Shown: piece by piece, positions 36,133 through 48,313 of the stretch
Layout of the letters: each line of letters starts with the position of its first letter
Position numbering within the stretch: the stretch's first letter is position 1
Source of the DNA: Inia geoffrensis
Taxonomy: Eukaryota; Chordata; Mammalia; Artiodactyla; Iniidae
Assembly (NCBI GenBank): GCA_036417435.1
Contig: CM070904.1
Span: 59,280,408 to 59,344,407 of the forward strand
Reading direction: 5' to 3'
Length of the DNA: 64,000 nucleotides
Program-made: the position numbers and the translations under genes
The notes under the pieces: model-generated
Told to the model about the DNA's origin: nothing
Databases searched by the model: none
The model's input: only the letters and a program-made list of their open reading frames with translations

Positions 36133-36239
36133 TACGTGGGAGTTTTGATGTCATGTTTTTGGCTCGCAATGGCTTTGACCTGGCTCCCTTTGTAAAGGAC
36201 TCATTGCATAGCCTAAGACCCTGAAAGGGTGTCTGCCCA

Positions 36240-36395
36240 TATTTCCTAATTATTGGATCCCAAACTCCAGTGTGCATCAGAATTTCCCCCAGAGATTCTG
36301 ATTCACTGTGTCTACAAAAGGACCCGGAAATTTTTGAATTTTCAGGTGATTCTAATGCAGCTGGTCCAAGTACTGCACTTAGAGAAACATAATAG
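36240..36395 (+). mobile_element. MER5A-like hAT-Charlie element
   Basis: 'cccaaactccagtgtgcatcagaattt', then (after an internal gap) 'cagagattctgattcactgtgtct', 'ggtgattctaatgcagctggtcc' and 'actgcacttagagaaacat' follow MER5A in order. Non-autonomous, no coding capacity. Confidence 0.8.
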
Positions 36396-37870
36396 GACCA
36401 GTAGTTCTAGGGAGTCTGGGGAGGGGGTGGTCTCCTGGGGAGCTATTTCAAATCCATGTCCCTGCGTGCTTCACTAGCCACAAAAAAAAAAAAAAAAAAA
36501 AAAGGAATTTCTGGAAGAGAGAGAGCTGAGCATGTGTTTTTGGAAAAAAGCAGCTGAAGTTTCCTGTGATGCCCCTTAATCTTGCTCTGTTCTAGAATTG
36601 TGGTTTGAAGGCTACGTTGGGTAGAGCCCCAGAAATTGAGGAGGTGCTTCAAAGCCTTTTCTGTGGCCAAATAGGCAGGAACCTCCCTGCAGGCTTCTTA
36701 CTAAAGCTCTGTTTATGTTACTTTTTTAAAAAAATGTTAGGATTCCATGGAGTGTACATTTTTTAGGGGAGAAAGGATTCTGGAAAAAAAAAAAAAAACA
36801 GAAAAAAGAAAAAAATATTTCAATACCACAACTCTAGAAATAATATCGGGCATTTCACTGAGACTATAGAGTTAATCCTGATCATTTTTTTTTCAACCAG
36901 CTTTGTATCTAGCTGTATTCCCCCTTCTCCAACAGATAGAAGGTGTGATCTTGGGAGTGTCTCAAATTGTAGAAATCTCTAAATTAAAGTGTTATTCACA
37001 AGTGGCAGTAAGAACCTGTTGATTACATTTTAAGCCTATTACCTAAAATACAGAAAGAAATACTTTTCATTATTATCTAAAGATAATTTTATAGAAATAA
37101 TCATAAAAAATCAATAAATTGACAGCTGAATCCATAAGTTAGCTATAACCGACTTTTTGCAAGATTTCCACTTCCACTCAGCATCAAGAAAAAGGCTGAT
37201 TTATTCTCTCTAAACTTCAAAATGAACACATGGACTGAATTGAAGGTTCTATTTAATCCTGGTTACAAACTGACAAGGTTGCCATTGAGCCAAGAAAAAT
37301 GTTTCTAGTGTGATTATTAATATCTGTTCAGAACCCCGGGTCTGGATTGTGACCATAAAATTTATAATATAAAATTTATAGTCTGTCAAACACTGAAAGT
37401 CAAAAACTAAAAACAGGAAGCAAACTAAATGTAAAAATATAGGTGAACTGGAGAACAAGCCTTACCAACTTTCTTGACAAATATTATTCGTTTATTTTTA
37501 AAGATATTTTGGGTTGAATGGGATCATCTTGAGGTTCAAAATCAACTTATTGTAATAATTTGAACAGGAAATGCTTATACTCACACTTTCTGATTTTGCT
37601 GCCCATTGAAATGAACAGCAATCAATGAAATACACTAAATAAGTTCAAAACTCATTTAGACCACTGTTTACCTCCTCTGCTCATCAGCTTCATGCCTCTT
37701 TAACAGAGCCCCCAAGCAGCAAATATGAGCCATGTCTCCTCTTTTCTATTCTCTCTCCCCAAGCACCAGAAAAACAGGGACAAATCTCAAAGGTAGGCTC
37801 AAGACAGAGAAGAAATACAATAAAATGTATTATGGCTGAGAAAAAAAGTTTAGAAACATTTTTCAGAAAT
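36396..37870. other. No recognised gene; isolated A22 run
   Basis: An uninterrupted A22 at 36482-36503 follows the MER5A-like element, but I see no retroposon body or flanking duplication for it. A second A-rich run is at 36783-36815. Confidence 0.5.
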
Positions 37871-37874
37871 ATTA

Positions 37875-38780
37875 TCTTTGCTTAGTCATCCATTTAACAA
37901 ATATTCATTGAGTCCCTTGCACGGTCTAGGCATTTAAGGATGCAAAAATAGGTAAGAGGCAGTTCTTTGTCATCTCCGGGAGAGTTTTTCAGATTGAGAG
38001 TTGTGGCCCATTATTAGCTTGTGAAATCAATATATTTAAAAGCAAATAGAATCATAGTAGAAACTATCAGAGGGCATCACCCACAGAAAGGAAGTACATT
38101 CTTTCATGGAAGCTGTGTTTCAGCCTGTCTGTGTGAGTATGTGCATGTGTATGTATGTTCTGGATCACAGGGCAGAAATGTATTTCTAATGGTAGTTGCA
38201 TTAAAATAGTTTGAAAGCCATTGCCAAAGAGTTTACCAGAAGAGGCAGACAATTAAGTAGATAATTAAAACAAAACAGGGCAAATGGTCTTTTTACAGGT
38301 GTGGAAAGTAACCCTGAAATCTAAAGCAAGAGAGTGGCTACCTCTGCCTGGAGAGTTGGAAATGCGTATTGAAGGTGTCTTGATATTTGAACTGGGTCCA
38401 GTATGATAAAATTGAAGGCCGGGAGGGAGACCTCAAAAGGAAATTCCTGGAAGAAGAAACCAACAGTGAGAGGAGTTCTGAAAAAGAGCACTGTGTTTAC
38501 AGAGTGGTGAGAATGCATATGTGGGAGAAGCTCAAGGTTTATGGGGGCAAGGGGAGGGGAGCAACATGTGATAAAGATGGAAAAATGCATCCGAAACAGG
38601 CAGGCCATTGAGGAAGGGAATGACAGATCCAGTTTGTTTAGCTTTGTTTTTCTGCTTGTGTGTATGTTTTTCAGAAGTTAACACTGTCACCAGGATGGAC
38701 TGGAAGAGAAAGGTAGACAAGTGAGGAGGTTACTGTAATCATTCAGACCAGTGGTGATGGGGCTCTGAACACAGTAAGGG
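37875..38780 (+). repeat. Ancient LINE-type repeat, family unassigned
   Basis: 'catttaacaaatattcattgag' and 'gcatttaaggatgcaaaaatagg' open the unit. From 38260 on it has 'gtagataattaaaacaaaacagggc', 'ttgaggaagggaatgacagatcc' and GTGAGGAGGTTACTGTAATC. The last phrase corresponds to GCTAGGAGACTGTGACAATA at 0.53 kb. The stretch 37990-38255 between the parts is less clear. Confidence 0.45.
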
Positions 38781-41700
38781 TGGAGAGGAAAAGATGCCCC
38801 ATTTACAAAGATACTGACATAAAATCCATATGATGCCATGACTATTTATGCATGTGCATTGTGAGGTAGATGATTCAATAATGATCCTATTATTATAGAA
38901 CTGCAAAGATAAAAGCATCAGAATGTAAGAGAGACATCTATTTTTTCCCTTTAAAAGTAATCTTATTTTCAATGGCAAGCAGTTATCTACTGTTTTGAGC
39001 CTCCATTTTCTTGCATCTTTTGTAGGTTTATTGGTCCATTACTTTAGGTTAATTAATGTAAAGAAATCTTTTTAAATTTACAAGCTATTAGTTTATCAAG
39101 CAATACTAATTGAGCCTCCATTTCTTTTTTTAAATCTGCTAAATGGAGATGTATGTAATATAATTTAAAAGCCTTTAATAAGAGGTTTATAACTTTGTAC
39201 TCTTTTGAACAGACTATGTTTTAAGTCAGAAAGAAAACAGACCATATTGGTCATTATCATTGAAAAGAATAGGAAAACTGTTTCCCTTCCTAACCTTGTT
39301 CACACCAAGAACACACAAGTCTCTAAGCGTTATCTTCCCATCCTTCCGTAATGGGAAAGAACCTTTGTGATCTTTGCATTTGCTAATAGACACAACTCAA
39401 ACCTTCCACCTGGGCATTACAGAGTTAGTCGCACCCCAAAGGAAGGCATCCAATTCATAGATGAATGCAAAGAAAAGCAAGCCAACCCAAGCTTTGGGGA
39501 TTCCTTAGACTGTAAGGCTTGTAGCCCCAATATCCATTTAGCTGCCTTGAGCAGGCTTCTGCCATTTCCCTTCAATATATGAGTATTGAAAACCACTCTC
39601 GGCAATAATTTTTTTGGAATCATAAAAGTCCACATTAAAATAAATTCTTAATTGTTGAAAACAATTGATTATGGATGAATCATGCTCCATATGTTGGGAT
39701 GTATAATGCCTTGTAAATGTAATAAAGTGGGGATTCCTTGGTGCTTTGTAATAAGAGCCTTATGGTGGATCTCCAGATGTTGTGGACTCAAGAAATGTTG
39801 TTTGGAGAAATCAAAGATCACGACTGAGAATTTACAGGCTCAGATTCTAGTCTCCAGCTGACAGATGTCAAGTCTTCAAACTTCCTTAAAGCTTGCTTGC
39901 CCTTAAAATGAGGGGTTAAGATTCGATGGATGCTAAAATCCTATTAGCCCTAATATTCTCTGATTTTATGAAAGGCTTATAAAATGAAAGAAAAGGTAAA
40001 CTGCCATTCTAGTGATGGTTTGGATAAACCTGAATTGGAAATTAAACAGAAAAAAGTCATGAAGAACTTGAGTTCGGACACTGTCTCAGAGACCCCAGGT
40101 AGAAAGGAAAGGCCACGGCTGTTATTGGACTCTCCATCTTCAAAACAATTTATTTGTAAATGCCTCTAAGAATGGTGTATTGTGCCCTTTTCTCTATAAA
40201 ATGCCTTCTCTTGTTCATGATAAAGTGCAGATTTTATAGTTTCACATGACCAGCTGAAGAATTATTAATAATACTTATTTGTTCACTATTCTGCACGTAG
40301 GTGGGAAATAAAGAGCAAATAAAGACTCACTCTCTCATATTTTCCATATCTAGGATTTCTTAAACTCTTGAAAACCATTAGTCCATGTAAGGGGACATTG
40401 TCTTTGAGGAAGTTTATGGCCTTGCCTTCATAAAAGAAATTAAAACTGCATATCTGGTAATAAAATATGATTGTGGCTATTTACCCAGATTTCCCCAGGG
40501 AGTAAATCCACTCTCATTGAAGTGTTAAACTAAGTTCCTCTATAGAAAAACTTTGAACGTCTGGGGAGTTTATCCTTTTCCTAAATTTTCAGTTCTGGAA
40601 AAATCTATGCAAACCGAAGTTAACAGATGTTTTGAGAAACCATCAGAATAATGTTTGTGTTGAAGAATTCTCACAAGTGCCCTGTGAGAGTGTTCCCATC
40701 TGAAAAGGACTACAGCTGTCTTTCAGCGTTAACTGGATGGGTAATAGTAATGGGCCCATCAGTTCTTTCATAGGAAATCACCTCTTAACATCAAGGTAAA
40801 ATTAAAGAGCTATTTTTATGGATTCCTCCAATCTGGCTTAATTTATCATATAACACCATTTTGAGTTTAAAGTGGCCCTTGTATAGATTATCATCCTCAC
40901 TTTGCTAGAAAAAGAAGAACATTTTGCTGTTTAGTTAGAGAGGCTGATTTGAGCGTACCTGCCAAGAGCTGAGTGTGATAAAGTGACTTGAAATCTGTGC
41001 TGTTCTCTGGTGGATTTTTGTGTCAAGGTGGTGCTTAGGATGAATGGCTTTCCAGTGGAATGTGAAAGCCTTGCAACGATACATACATATTCAATACATG
41101 CTATTACTATTTTTATGTCCAAGAGGAGAAATATCTGTTCAATAGTCAATGCTTCCACCAGTGAACTAGATTACCTGGATTATAGTTCATGCTTGCAGCA
41201 CACTAACAGTTTTAGTTCCAGGGAGTTTGCTTCTGTTGTTCAATTCTGTCTCTGCCAGCACTGTTATGTAACCACACGTGGCTAGCGGTTATCATGTTAG
41301 ACAGAGTGAGTCAATACTTTGAATTTCAGAGCATCCCCAGATTTTGGTTAAGGGGCCACCCAGATATCCTGAAATCCAAAAGAATTGTTCCTGACTGCCT
41401 GCCATTCTTCAGCTGCTCAAAGTGCCCTTTGTGTCTAATGAAGTATAACTCAATGTCAGAGGGGTTTATGTAATATTTAGACTTGTATTACATGAAATTA
41501 ATCTGAACATGAAAAATCTTTGGATTACAGAGTATGCTTTGCCAGTGATTGATTGACGAACTCATTTATTCATATAGTAATGTCACCATTTACTTCTGTT
41601 TATATTCTTGAGCTGCGACAGAAAGTTTCTACTTGTGCCATGCTAGTAGGTGGATTACACAGTTATCAGAATCTTTCCACCTGCTTTACTAGGCTCTCTG

Positions 41701-42384
41701 GAAATAACCTCTCATCTTCCTCGTTAAGGATGCTCCCTCAAAGTCACTTTCTTCATACAGAAGCAAAGTTTGGGGATGATGAGGTTGTTATTTATAGGGA
41801 CTTCTACTCTTTTCCCACCTTTGACCTCTGCCTCCAGCTCATTTGTATAGAAAGAATAAAATATTTATGTTCATTATTTCCTCATGAATATTTACATTTG
41901 GAAGAGAAGGGACATATATAGCTCCTTTATATAAATATGATGATAGCATCTACATAGGTGATTGACTCAATATTAGAGAAGAGTTACTGATTCATCTTAA
42001 TCTATGTTGGACTTCAAAAAAAAAAAAAAGGATTATATATAGTCGCTAGTGAAAGCCCTTATCCATTCTTTTATTCATTGAAGGAGAGGAAAAAATATAC
42101 CCCTTCAGAGTTTTGCACAAAATATTTATTCAGTGGATGAGAAGCAGGCTGATCTTCAAAACCCACCCTTTGACCTTGGGTTATACTGTTTTGCATTGTT
42201 CTTGCATTCTTTGTCTCACCATGTATAAAATGAACTGAGGACAATAACAATAATCTTCTAAACTGTTTTATTTTCTTACATTAACAGGATAAGTGATGGT
42301 GTGCAAAGATTCATAAAATCCCATATGTTGATTTCTTTGTTGACCAACACATCCATAGTGAAGGAAGCCAAGAACAAGCTCACT
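38781..42384. other. Repeat-poor stretch, no supported gene
   Basis: About 3.6 kb with no recognised transposon. Frames of 61-122 codons (the longest at 41553-41921) lack domains and splice-site framing. Possibly old single-copy DNA with conserved non-coding parts, but nothing can be shown. Confidence 0.4.
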
Positions 42385-42830
42385 GATGAAGCAATTTATC
42401 AACATTTATTTATTGTCTACTATATACTCAGTTAATGGTTGGGACCCCAGATCTCAGAAAACTGCATGTAGTTTAGAAAATCAAGAGGTTGAAGTTAGAC
42501 TGAAACAACATGAAATTATTTCCTGCATCTTTGAAGACAATCTATAAGCATTTTATACTTTAATGCTGTAGGACTTCAGAAAAGAGAGGGATCAGTGAAG
42601 ACAGGAATAAACAAGGAAAGATTCACTTCAGCTGTGCCTTGATTAGCAAATAAAATGAAATAAGACCCCAAGTAAGACAGATGACATTACAAGGCATGAG
42701 ATACTCAGCGGGAAAGGAACTGAAAAGAGTCAACAGTGGTAGAATGGAGAGGTTGGCATGGGTGAAAGAATATTGAAAGGAAAAGTGGAAAGTAAGCTCT
42801 AGCTGCATGTGTAGCATATACACAATGGAG
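42385..42830 (+). repeat. Ancient LINE-type repeat, family unassigned
   Basis: 'acatttatttattgtctactatatactcag', 'gacattacaaggcatgagatactcagcgggaaaggaactg', 'tggtagaatggagaggttgg' fit the same old family as at 38.3 and 55.0 kb. Confidence 0.4.
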
Positions 42831-43344
42831 GATCTTTGTCCTCTATTCAATAATATCATGTTTTAACAAGAACTATTAAGTGCTAAGATTTCTTCTGATC
42901 CACAGAGCTGCAGAGAGAGACCAGGTGGCCGTGGCAGCCTCTCCTCTTAACTTCTTGTTTGTATATTTTTTTCTTTTCTCTGCTTTTCTTTTTTTTCGTG
43001 TTCTGAACACCATGAACCCACTTGATATCAGAGGACAGATTCAATCCCATTTGTATGGTCCTCTCCTCACAGAGGTGATCAAGGAACAAGTGGGTGATGA
43101 GGAAGGAGAGGCAGCAGGATGTCATAAACAAGGAAGGTTTCAGAGGCTGAACTCTGGGTGCTGAGCATCTCTTTAAGCATTCTCTTGATCTCTCAAAAAA
43201 ATATTTCACTGGAGTGATACAAAAGTGGCAATTGAAAAATCCGAAGTACAAACATTATCCAAATTATTTCCAATTTACACCTAAAGTTTCTCCTTGTGGC
43301 TTTTACATAACTAGGGTAGTCTTTCATCGTTAACATGTTAAATT
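42831..43344. other. No supported gene
   Basis: Contains a pyrimidine-rich tract (42955-43005) followed by an ATG in fair context (ACCATGA) opening a 50-codon acidic frame to 43164. I do not recognise the peptide and no splice donor is evident, so it is not called. Confidence 0.4.
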
Positions 43345-43724
43345 AAGAAAAGCGAATCTAAAAAGAAACAATACAGATGAACTTATTTACAAGACAGAAA
43401 CAGACTCACAGACTTAGAGAATGAGCTTATGGTTACCATGCCGGGGGGTGGGGGGGGTGGGTAAGGGATAGTTAGGGAGTTTGGGATCGACATGTACACA
43501 CTGCTATATTTAAAATGGATAACCAACAAGGACCTACTGTATAGCACAGGGAACTCTGCTCAATGGTATGTGGCAGCCTGGATGGGAGGGGAGTCTGGGG
43601 GAGAATGGATACATGTATATGCATGGCTGAGTCGCTTTGTTGTGCACCTGAAACTATCACAACATTGTTAATTGGCTATACTCCAATATAAAATAAAAAG
43701 TTAAAAAAAAAAAAAGAAAAGTGA
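43345..43724 (+). mobile_element. L1 3' end (cetartiodactyl type), sense, with A tail
   Basis: 'gatgaacttatttacaagacagaaacagactcacag', 'catgtacacactgctatatttaaaatgg', 'aaggacctactgtatagcacaggg', 'ttgtgcacctgaaactatcacaacattg', 'ctatactccaatataaaat', then A13. Flanked by AAGAAAAGCGA (43345-43355) and AAGAAAAGTGA (43714-43724), a likely 11-bp target duplication with one mismatch. Confidence 0.9.
43443..43467 (+). other. G-quadruplex motif in L1 3' UTR
   Basis: Four G runs of 6, 8, 3 and 3 separated by T, T and TAA, meeting the usual intramolecular G-quadruplex pattern. A G-rich tract at this place is a known trait of mammalian L1 3' UTRs. Confidence 0.85.
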
Positions 43725-45264
43725 GACACTTTCTAGGTACAATTTGCTGTCCCAAGTAATTAAATGCCATTGGAGGACTAGAGATCCTAGGGAGGAACAG
43801 TGTAAAAGTTGAGAAGCCTTTTATCTTGCTCTTCACATAAGGGAGTTGCCAATTCGATTCACTGATATTCCAGCTCTTGATATTTTGTTGATCTTGTTTC
43901 AGATTTGAAAAAAAATTAAATCTAAATCCCTTACCACAAACATAGTGTTCATACACTAAGATATATGACAAGCGTATGTAGAATATAGAATAAATATGCC
44001 CAGAAGCCAATCCTATGCAAATTTTGCTGTAAATTGTCTATTACTGTCACCACTTGTCAGCATGTCACCACAACAGTAGTATCTTAGACCATCATTCTCT
44101 CTAATGAGTAAATTAGAGGATTGTGGAATTAGAAGAATGCATATTTTTAACAGTAACAATCATAATATAATTATGATGAAAAAAATCACAATAATATGGA
44201 GTCCCTGCCTCCTGCTACAAGAAAAATTGCAAAAGGAAATACTGAAAAGATGGCCTAGGTTAAAATCATCGTTACTATTAGAAATCACTTAATGTTAATC
44301 TAAAAACTTAAAGAAGATAAGTGGATTTATCCTTTGCAATGCATTTTATAGATACCATGTTTCAAAGTATGGTGTAAGCATATAAGGGAGGCATAATCTC
44401 ATACACAGAGGTAAGCCATAACGTCTGGGTTTATCTTCTTTGCTAATCTTTAGATTAATTTTTCTTTTCTCTGCTTATCCCTATTGTATAATCAACCCAG
44501 ACTAAAATTTACTTCACCTACATAAGCATTTATCACAGTATCCCGTGAGGAAGCTTCAAATTCCAAGAGATATGCACTCATGTAGACAATTCCAGTACAT
44601 GGCAGCTTAGGTACGTTATGGGTATAAAAGCATGTCGTTGTCTTCCCTTGTTGTAATGAATAATGTTGTAGAAACTTATGAAGATTCATACTTCCTAATG
44701 CACCATTTACAAGTTTCCTGTCAATTTTTAAGTCAGCCTGGGGCTAAGAAATGAACACGGGATATATGTCAATTTAGTAAATAATTGTCAGCCCCTACAT
44801 GTAGTTAAGAGACTTTGGTATTAAAATTTTTAAATTGCTGCTGTCTCAATTAGTGATACTACAATTAAGATTTTTTACTATTAACTTAGTTAATTAACCC
44901 TTCTGTAAGGGAGGGTCCAGGTCAATGATGTAGATTTAGAAGCATCATTACAAAGGGTAACAATGAAATTCAAAGAAAATCTTATTCATATATAATGCTG
45001 TGTACTGCAAAAACATTTGTTGGTGCAGTTTTAATACCAGGGATTATACTATGTTATTAAAATATTAGAAATATATCAGAAAAAAACCCTGAAAAAGACA
45101 GGAGATAAAGAAAACAGGTTAATTTGAACAAGATATATTCCCAGCACCAATATTGATATGATTGAGCCCTGACCTTTGGAATATTGCATGCATTATTAAT
45201 CGACTGAAGACAGTAGGTAATACGACTTTATATGCTTTTTAGGTTATAATTTGCATAACTGGGG
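43725..45264. other. AT-rich, no recognised feature
   Basis: No repeat or exon recognised. Confidence 0.4.
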
Positions 45265-45318
45265 ATATAGTTTATTTTTTCAGCGCCTTGCATGCTGTGA
45301 GTGCTCAATAAATACTAA
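45265..45318 (+). repeat. L2/MIR 3' end fragment
   Basis: 'cagcgccttgcatgctgtgagtgctcaataaatac' matches the shared 'agtgcctggcacatagtaggtgctcaataaat' ending. Confidence 0.55.
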
Positions 45319-45739
45319 ACATCAATAATATGGTATGTGGCATATTCCTGAGCCTTCATTTGCATGGCCATCTGGAAAACTCTTGTGTTGTAAACACTGA
45401 TTTTATTTTGAGTAAGAAAGAAATTACTGCAGAAGTTGTTTAGCATTCTTGGTTCAAATTTTTCCTCCTTTTCACCCTTTCATTTGGTAGAAAATGTGAA
45501 ATAATCCAAAGAATCTAAAACTTTTCACTGTTAGAAGTGAAGGATTTGGATAGATTATAATTATATGATGTCAAGTATTTTATTAGATTAGCTTTTCATA
45601 AATCTTTTAGAAATCTATATCCTTTTTAGTTTTATAAGTTCTTTTTAGTTTCATAAATTCTCCTCTTTACCAATTATATATGTAGGAAGGTAGTTATCAG
45701 AAGAGGCTTAATTTTTTCTGCTCATCCATTTATCTATTT
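45319..45739. other. AT-rich with a short tandem duplication
   Basis: CTTTTTAGTTTTATAAGTT is followed directly by CTTTTTAGTTTCATAAATT (about 45622-45659), a 19-bp unit in two copies. Confidence 0.7.
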
Positions 45740-46520
45740 TTATAATTTTTATAATTGAGATATAATTCACATACCACAAAATTCACCCTTTTAAGGTATG
45801 TAATTCGATGGTTTTTAGTAAGTTCACAGCGTTGTGCAACCATTACCACCATCGGTTTTTAAATATTTGCAATTCCCCCAAAAGAACCATGATATCCATA
45901 GCAGTGATTCTTTATTTTGCTTCAGTCTCTCTTATACCTGCCATAGGCAACTGCTAATCTACTTTTTGTCTCTATGGTTTTGTTTATTCTTAACATTTCA
46001 TGTAAATGGAATTAAACAAATGTGGCCTTTTGTGACTAGCCTCTTTCACTTAGCATAATGTTTTCAAGGTTCATTCATGCTGTAGCATGTATCAGTAATT
46101 TGTTTCTTTTTATGTCAAATAATATTCCATTGTATGGATGTACCATATTTTATGTATCCACTCATCAGTTGATGGAAATTTGGGATGTTTCCACTTTTGG
46201 GCTATTATGAATAATGCTGATATGAATATTTGTGTATAATTTTTTATGTGGACATAGGTTTTCATTTCTCTTGGATGTAGACATAGAGGTGGAATCACTC
46301 AGTGGGTCATATGGTAAATCTATGTTTAACCTTTTGAGGGACTGCAGACTATTTTCCAAAGTGTCTGTACCACTTTATATTCTCACTAGTAGTGGATAAG
46401 TTTTCAGTTCTCCACTTCCTTGCCAATAGTTGTTATTATCTATCTTATTGATTATAGTTATCCCAGTGAAGTGGTATCTCACCATGATTTTGACTTGTAT
46501 TTCCTTGATGGCTAATAACT
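45740..46520 (-). mobile_element. Old L1M LINE, 3' end of ORF2 and 3' UTR, antisense
   Basis: 'ataattgagatataattcacataccac', 'gttgtgcaaccattaccacc', 'taatattccattgtatggatgtaccat', 'ccactcatcagttgatgg', 'gtgaagtggtatctcacc'. Minus-strand frames at 46110-46298 and 46165-46359 keep traces of the ORF2 carboxy end (KFPSTDEWIHKIWYIHTMEY). Degraded by stops and frameshifts. Confidence 0.9.
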
Positions 46521-46829
46521 ATTTATTTTTAATCTGCTAAATAACTTATATAGCCTAAAAGTTGTTGGAAAGGGTGATCCGTAGAAGGACCACTGAGGTC
46601 GATTGAGAGATAAAGGATAAAGGCAAATTCTTCCCCCCAGACCACTTGAATCAGATTCAAATTTATTAAAACCAGTCAGAGTGGCCCAGGAAATCCACAA
46701 AGTTCAGGAGAAATCAATAAAGTCCTGAGATAAACCCACATGAAAACATAAAGATATTGGTGGACTGGCCTTTATATTGCAGTTTTTGCTACAGTGTAAG
46801 ACACTCTCAGTACTAAGTGTCTGGGCATT

Positions 46830-47330
46830 TATCAGTTACGATCCTGGCAGGAAACAAATGTCATATTCAAAGGAAGTAATTAAAAAGAGTTTAAGAAAGG
46901 GACTATGTACAGAAATGTGGGGAGGGTTAGGGGAGCCAACAAGGAATGGTGCAGCACCCAGGAACTAGCAATAGTGCTAAACCATTACCACCCCTAGGTC
47001 TGAAGGATCAAAGGTAGGATACAGTATTCCCCCAAGCCATTAAAGGCTGTAATCCTGGGCGAGGAGCCACCAAAAGGAACAATGGTCTCATGTAGAAGAA
47101 TGCAGCCAATATTAAAGCCACATCCCAGAATGGGGGTGAAGAGGAATAATTATTCTGACCTTTCTCTTTTCCCACACTCCCAATTTCTCATCAATGCCTG
47201 CAATTACTTAAACCCAACCAGAAGACAAAAAGCAAAGCAGCGTGTGTATGAGATCCATAGATACCAGCATCTTAGGGCATAGAACATGGCGGAGAAGAGC
47301 AGATAACAGATCTGGAGTGGCGATCAGACA
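46830..47330 (+). repeat. Diverged ancient interspersed repeat, family unassigned
   Basis: 'gatcctggcaggaaacaaatg', 'gagtttaagaaagggactatgtacagaaatgtgggga', 'gccaacaaggaatggtgcagcaccc' and 'cttaaacccaaccagaag' are phrases of a common old mammalian repeat I cannot name with certainty. The adjoining 116- and 122-codon frames at 47208-47592 overlap on opposite strands and show no domain. Confidence 0.45.
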
Positions 47331-48080
47331 ACCCCCCCAGGGAGGAAGAGTGGAAATGTGCCCTCCATGCTGGCAGTGGCAACAGACATGGATGGACTTT
47401 TCAGTCTTTCTACATTTGACTTGCTTTCCCAGAGCCTCTGACTTTGATGGAGGCAAAAGCAGCATGGAGGTCCACCTGAAGCAACTAAGTTCAACTCCAG
47501 GTCGTTCTACCATTGGGCTCTGGACCCAGCAGCGGAAAGGAACAAAGAGATGCCATTTAGTCACAGGGGAAAACACACTTCAGCTCCACTGAGAAGTTGA
47601 GAATTGATTGATTACATTCTCTAGCCTTGGCCACTGGAGTTGGCAACAAAGGTGGAGCAACTCATTCCAGAAAAACACCTTCAGGTGGCAGAATATTTCC
47701 AGTGCAAGGAGTATATCTGTATCTTTAAAATATGAACAGATTTGACTGGTTCTTAATGACAAAGTGCTCTGAGATTTTCCCTACTGTATCAGGTGAAGGG
47801 TGGTCCATACCAGAGAAAAGAAATAACGGAATTCAGGCAGTCTGGGTTGCTGGACTCTTAAGTAGTATTTGGGATCACTATGGTGAATCCGCCATTTACA
47901 CTCTAAACTGTAAATCATGTATCTTACATTAACTCTCTCTCCTTAAAAAAAAAAAAACCCAGAAAACAACAGCAACAAAAAAACCTAGCCTGGATATTTA
48001 CTTATGGAAATGGCAATGATGCTTGAGTATCATGATAATCATATCTCTCACAGTTGAATTATTACATATATTTTCATGTT
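47331..48080. other. No supported gene
   Basis: No repeat recognised. Two opposed frames (47242-47592 plus, 47208-47576 minus) cover the same bases, so at most one could be real, and neither has recognisable features. Confidence 0.4.
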
Positions 48081-48094
48081 AAAAATGAGGTTCA

Positions 48095-48304
48095 GGGCTT
48101 CCCTGGTGGCACAGTGGTTGAGAGTCCGCCTGCCAATGCAGGGGACACGGGTTCGTGCCCCGGTCCGGGAAGATCCCACATGCCGCGGAGCGGCTGCACC
48201 CGTGAGCCATGGCTGCTGAGCCTGCGCGTCCAGAGCCTGTGCTCCGCGACGGGAGAGGCCACGACAGTGAGAGGCCCGCGTACCGCGAATTAAAAAAAAA
48301 AAAA
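48095..48304 (+). mobile_element. Young cetacean CHR SINE (short form)
   Basis: Starts GGGCTTCCCTGGTGGCACAG, keeps most CpGs (GTACCGCGAATT before the A tail) and has a perfect 14-bp target duplication AAAAATGAGGTTCA at 48081-48094 and 48300-48313. Retained CpGs and clean flanks suggest one of the most recent insertions here. It is the last CHR SINE before the window's end. Confidence 0.96.
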
Positions 48305-48313
48305 TGAGGTTCA

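Noticed and set aside
34571..36277. Frames of 82-124 codons on both strands
   Set aside because: Readings of two minus-strand CHR SINEs.
47208..47592. Opposed 122- and 116-codon frames
   Set aside because: They occupy the same bases on opposite strands next to an old repeat; no codon bias, domain or splice framing.
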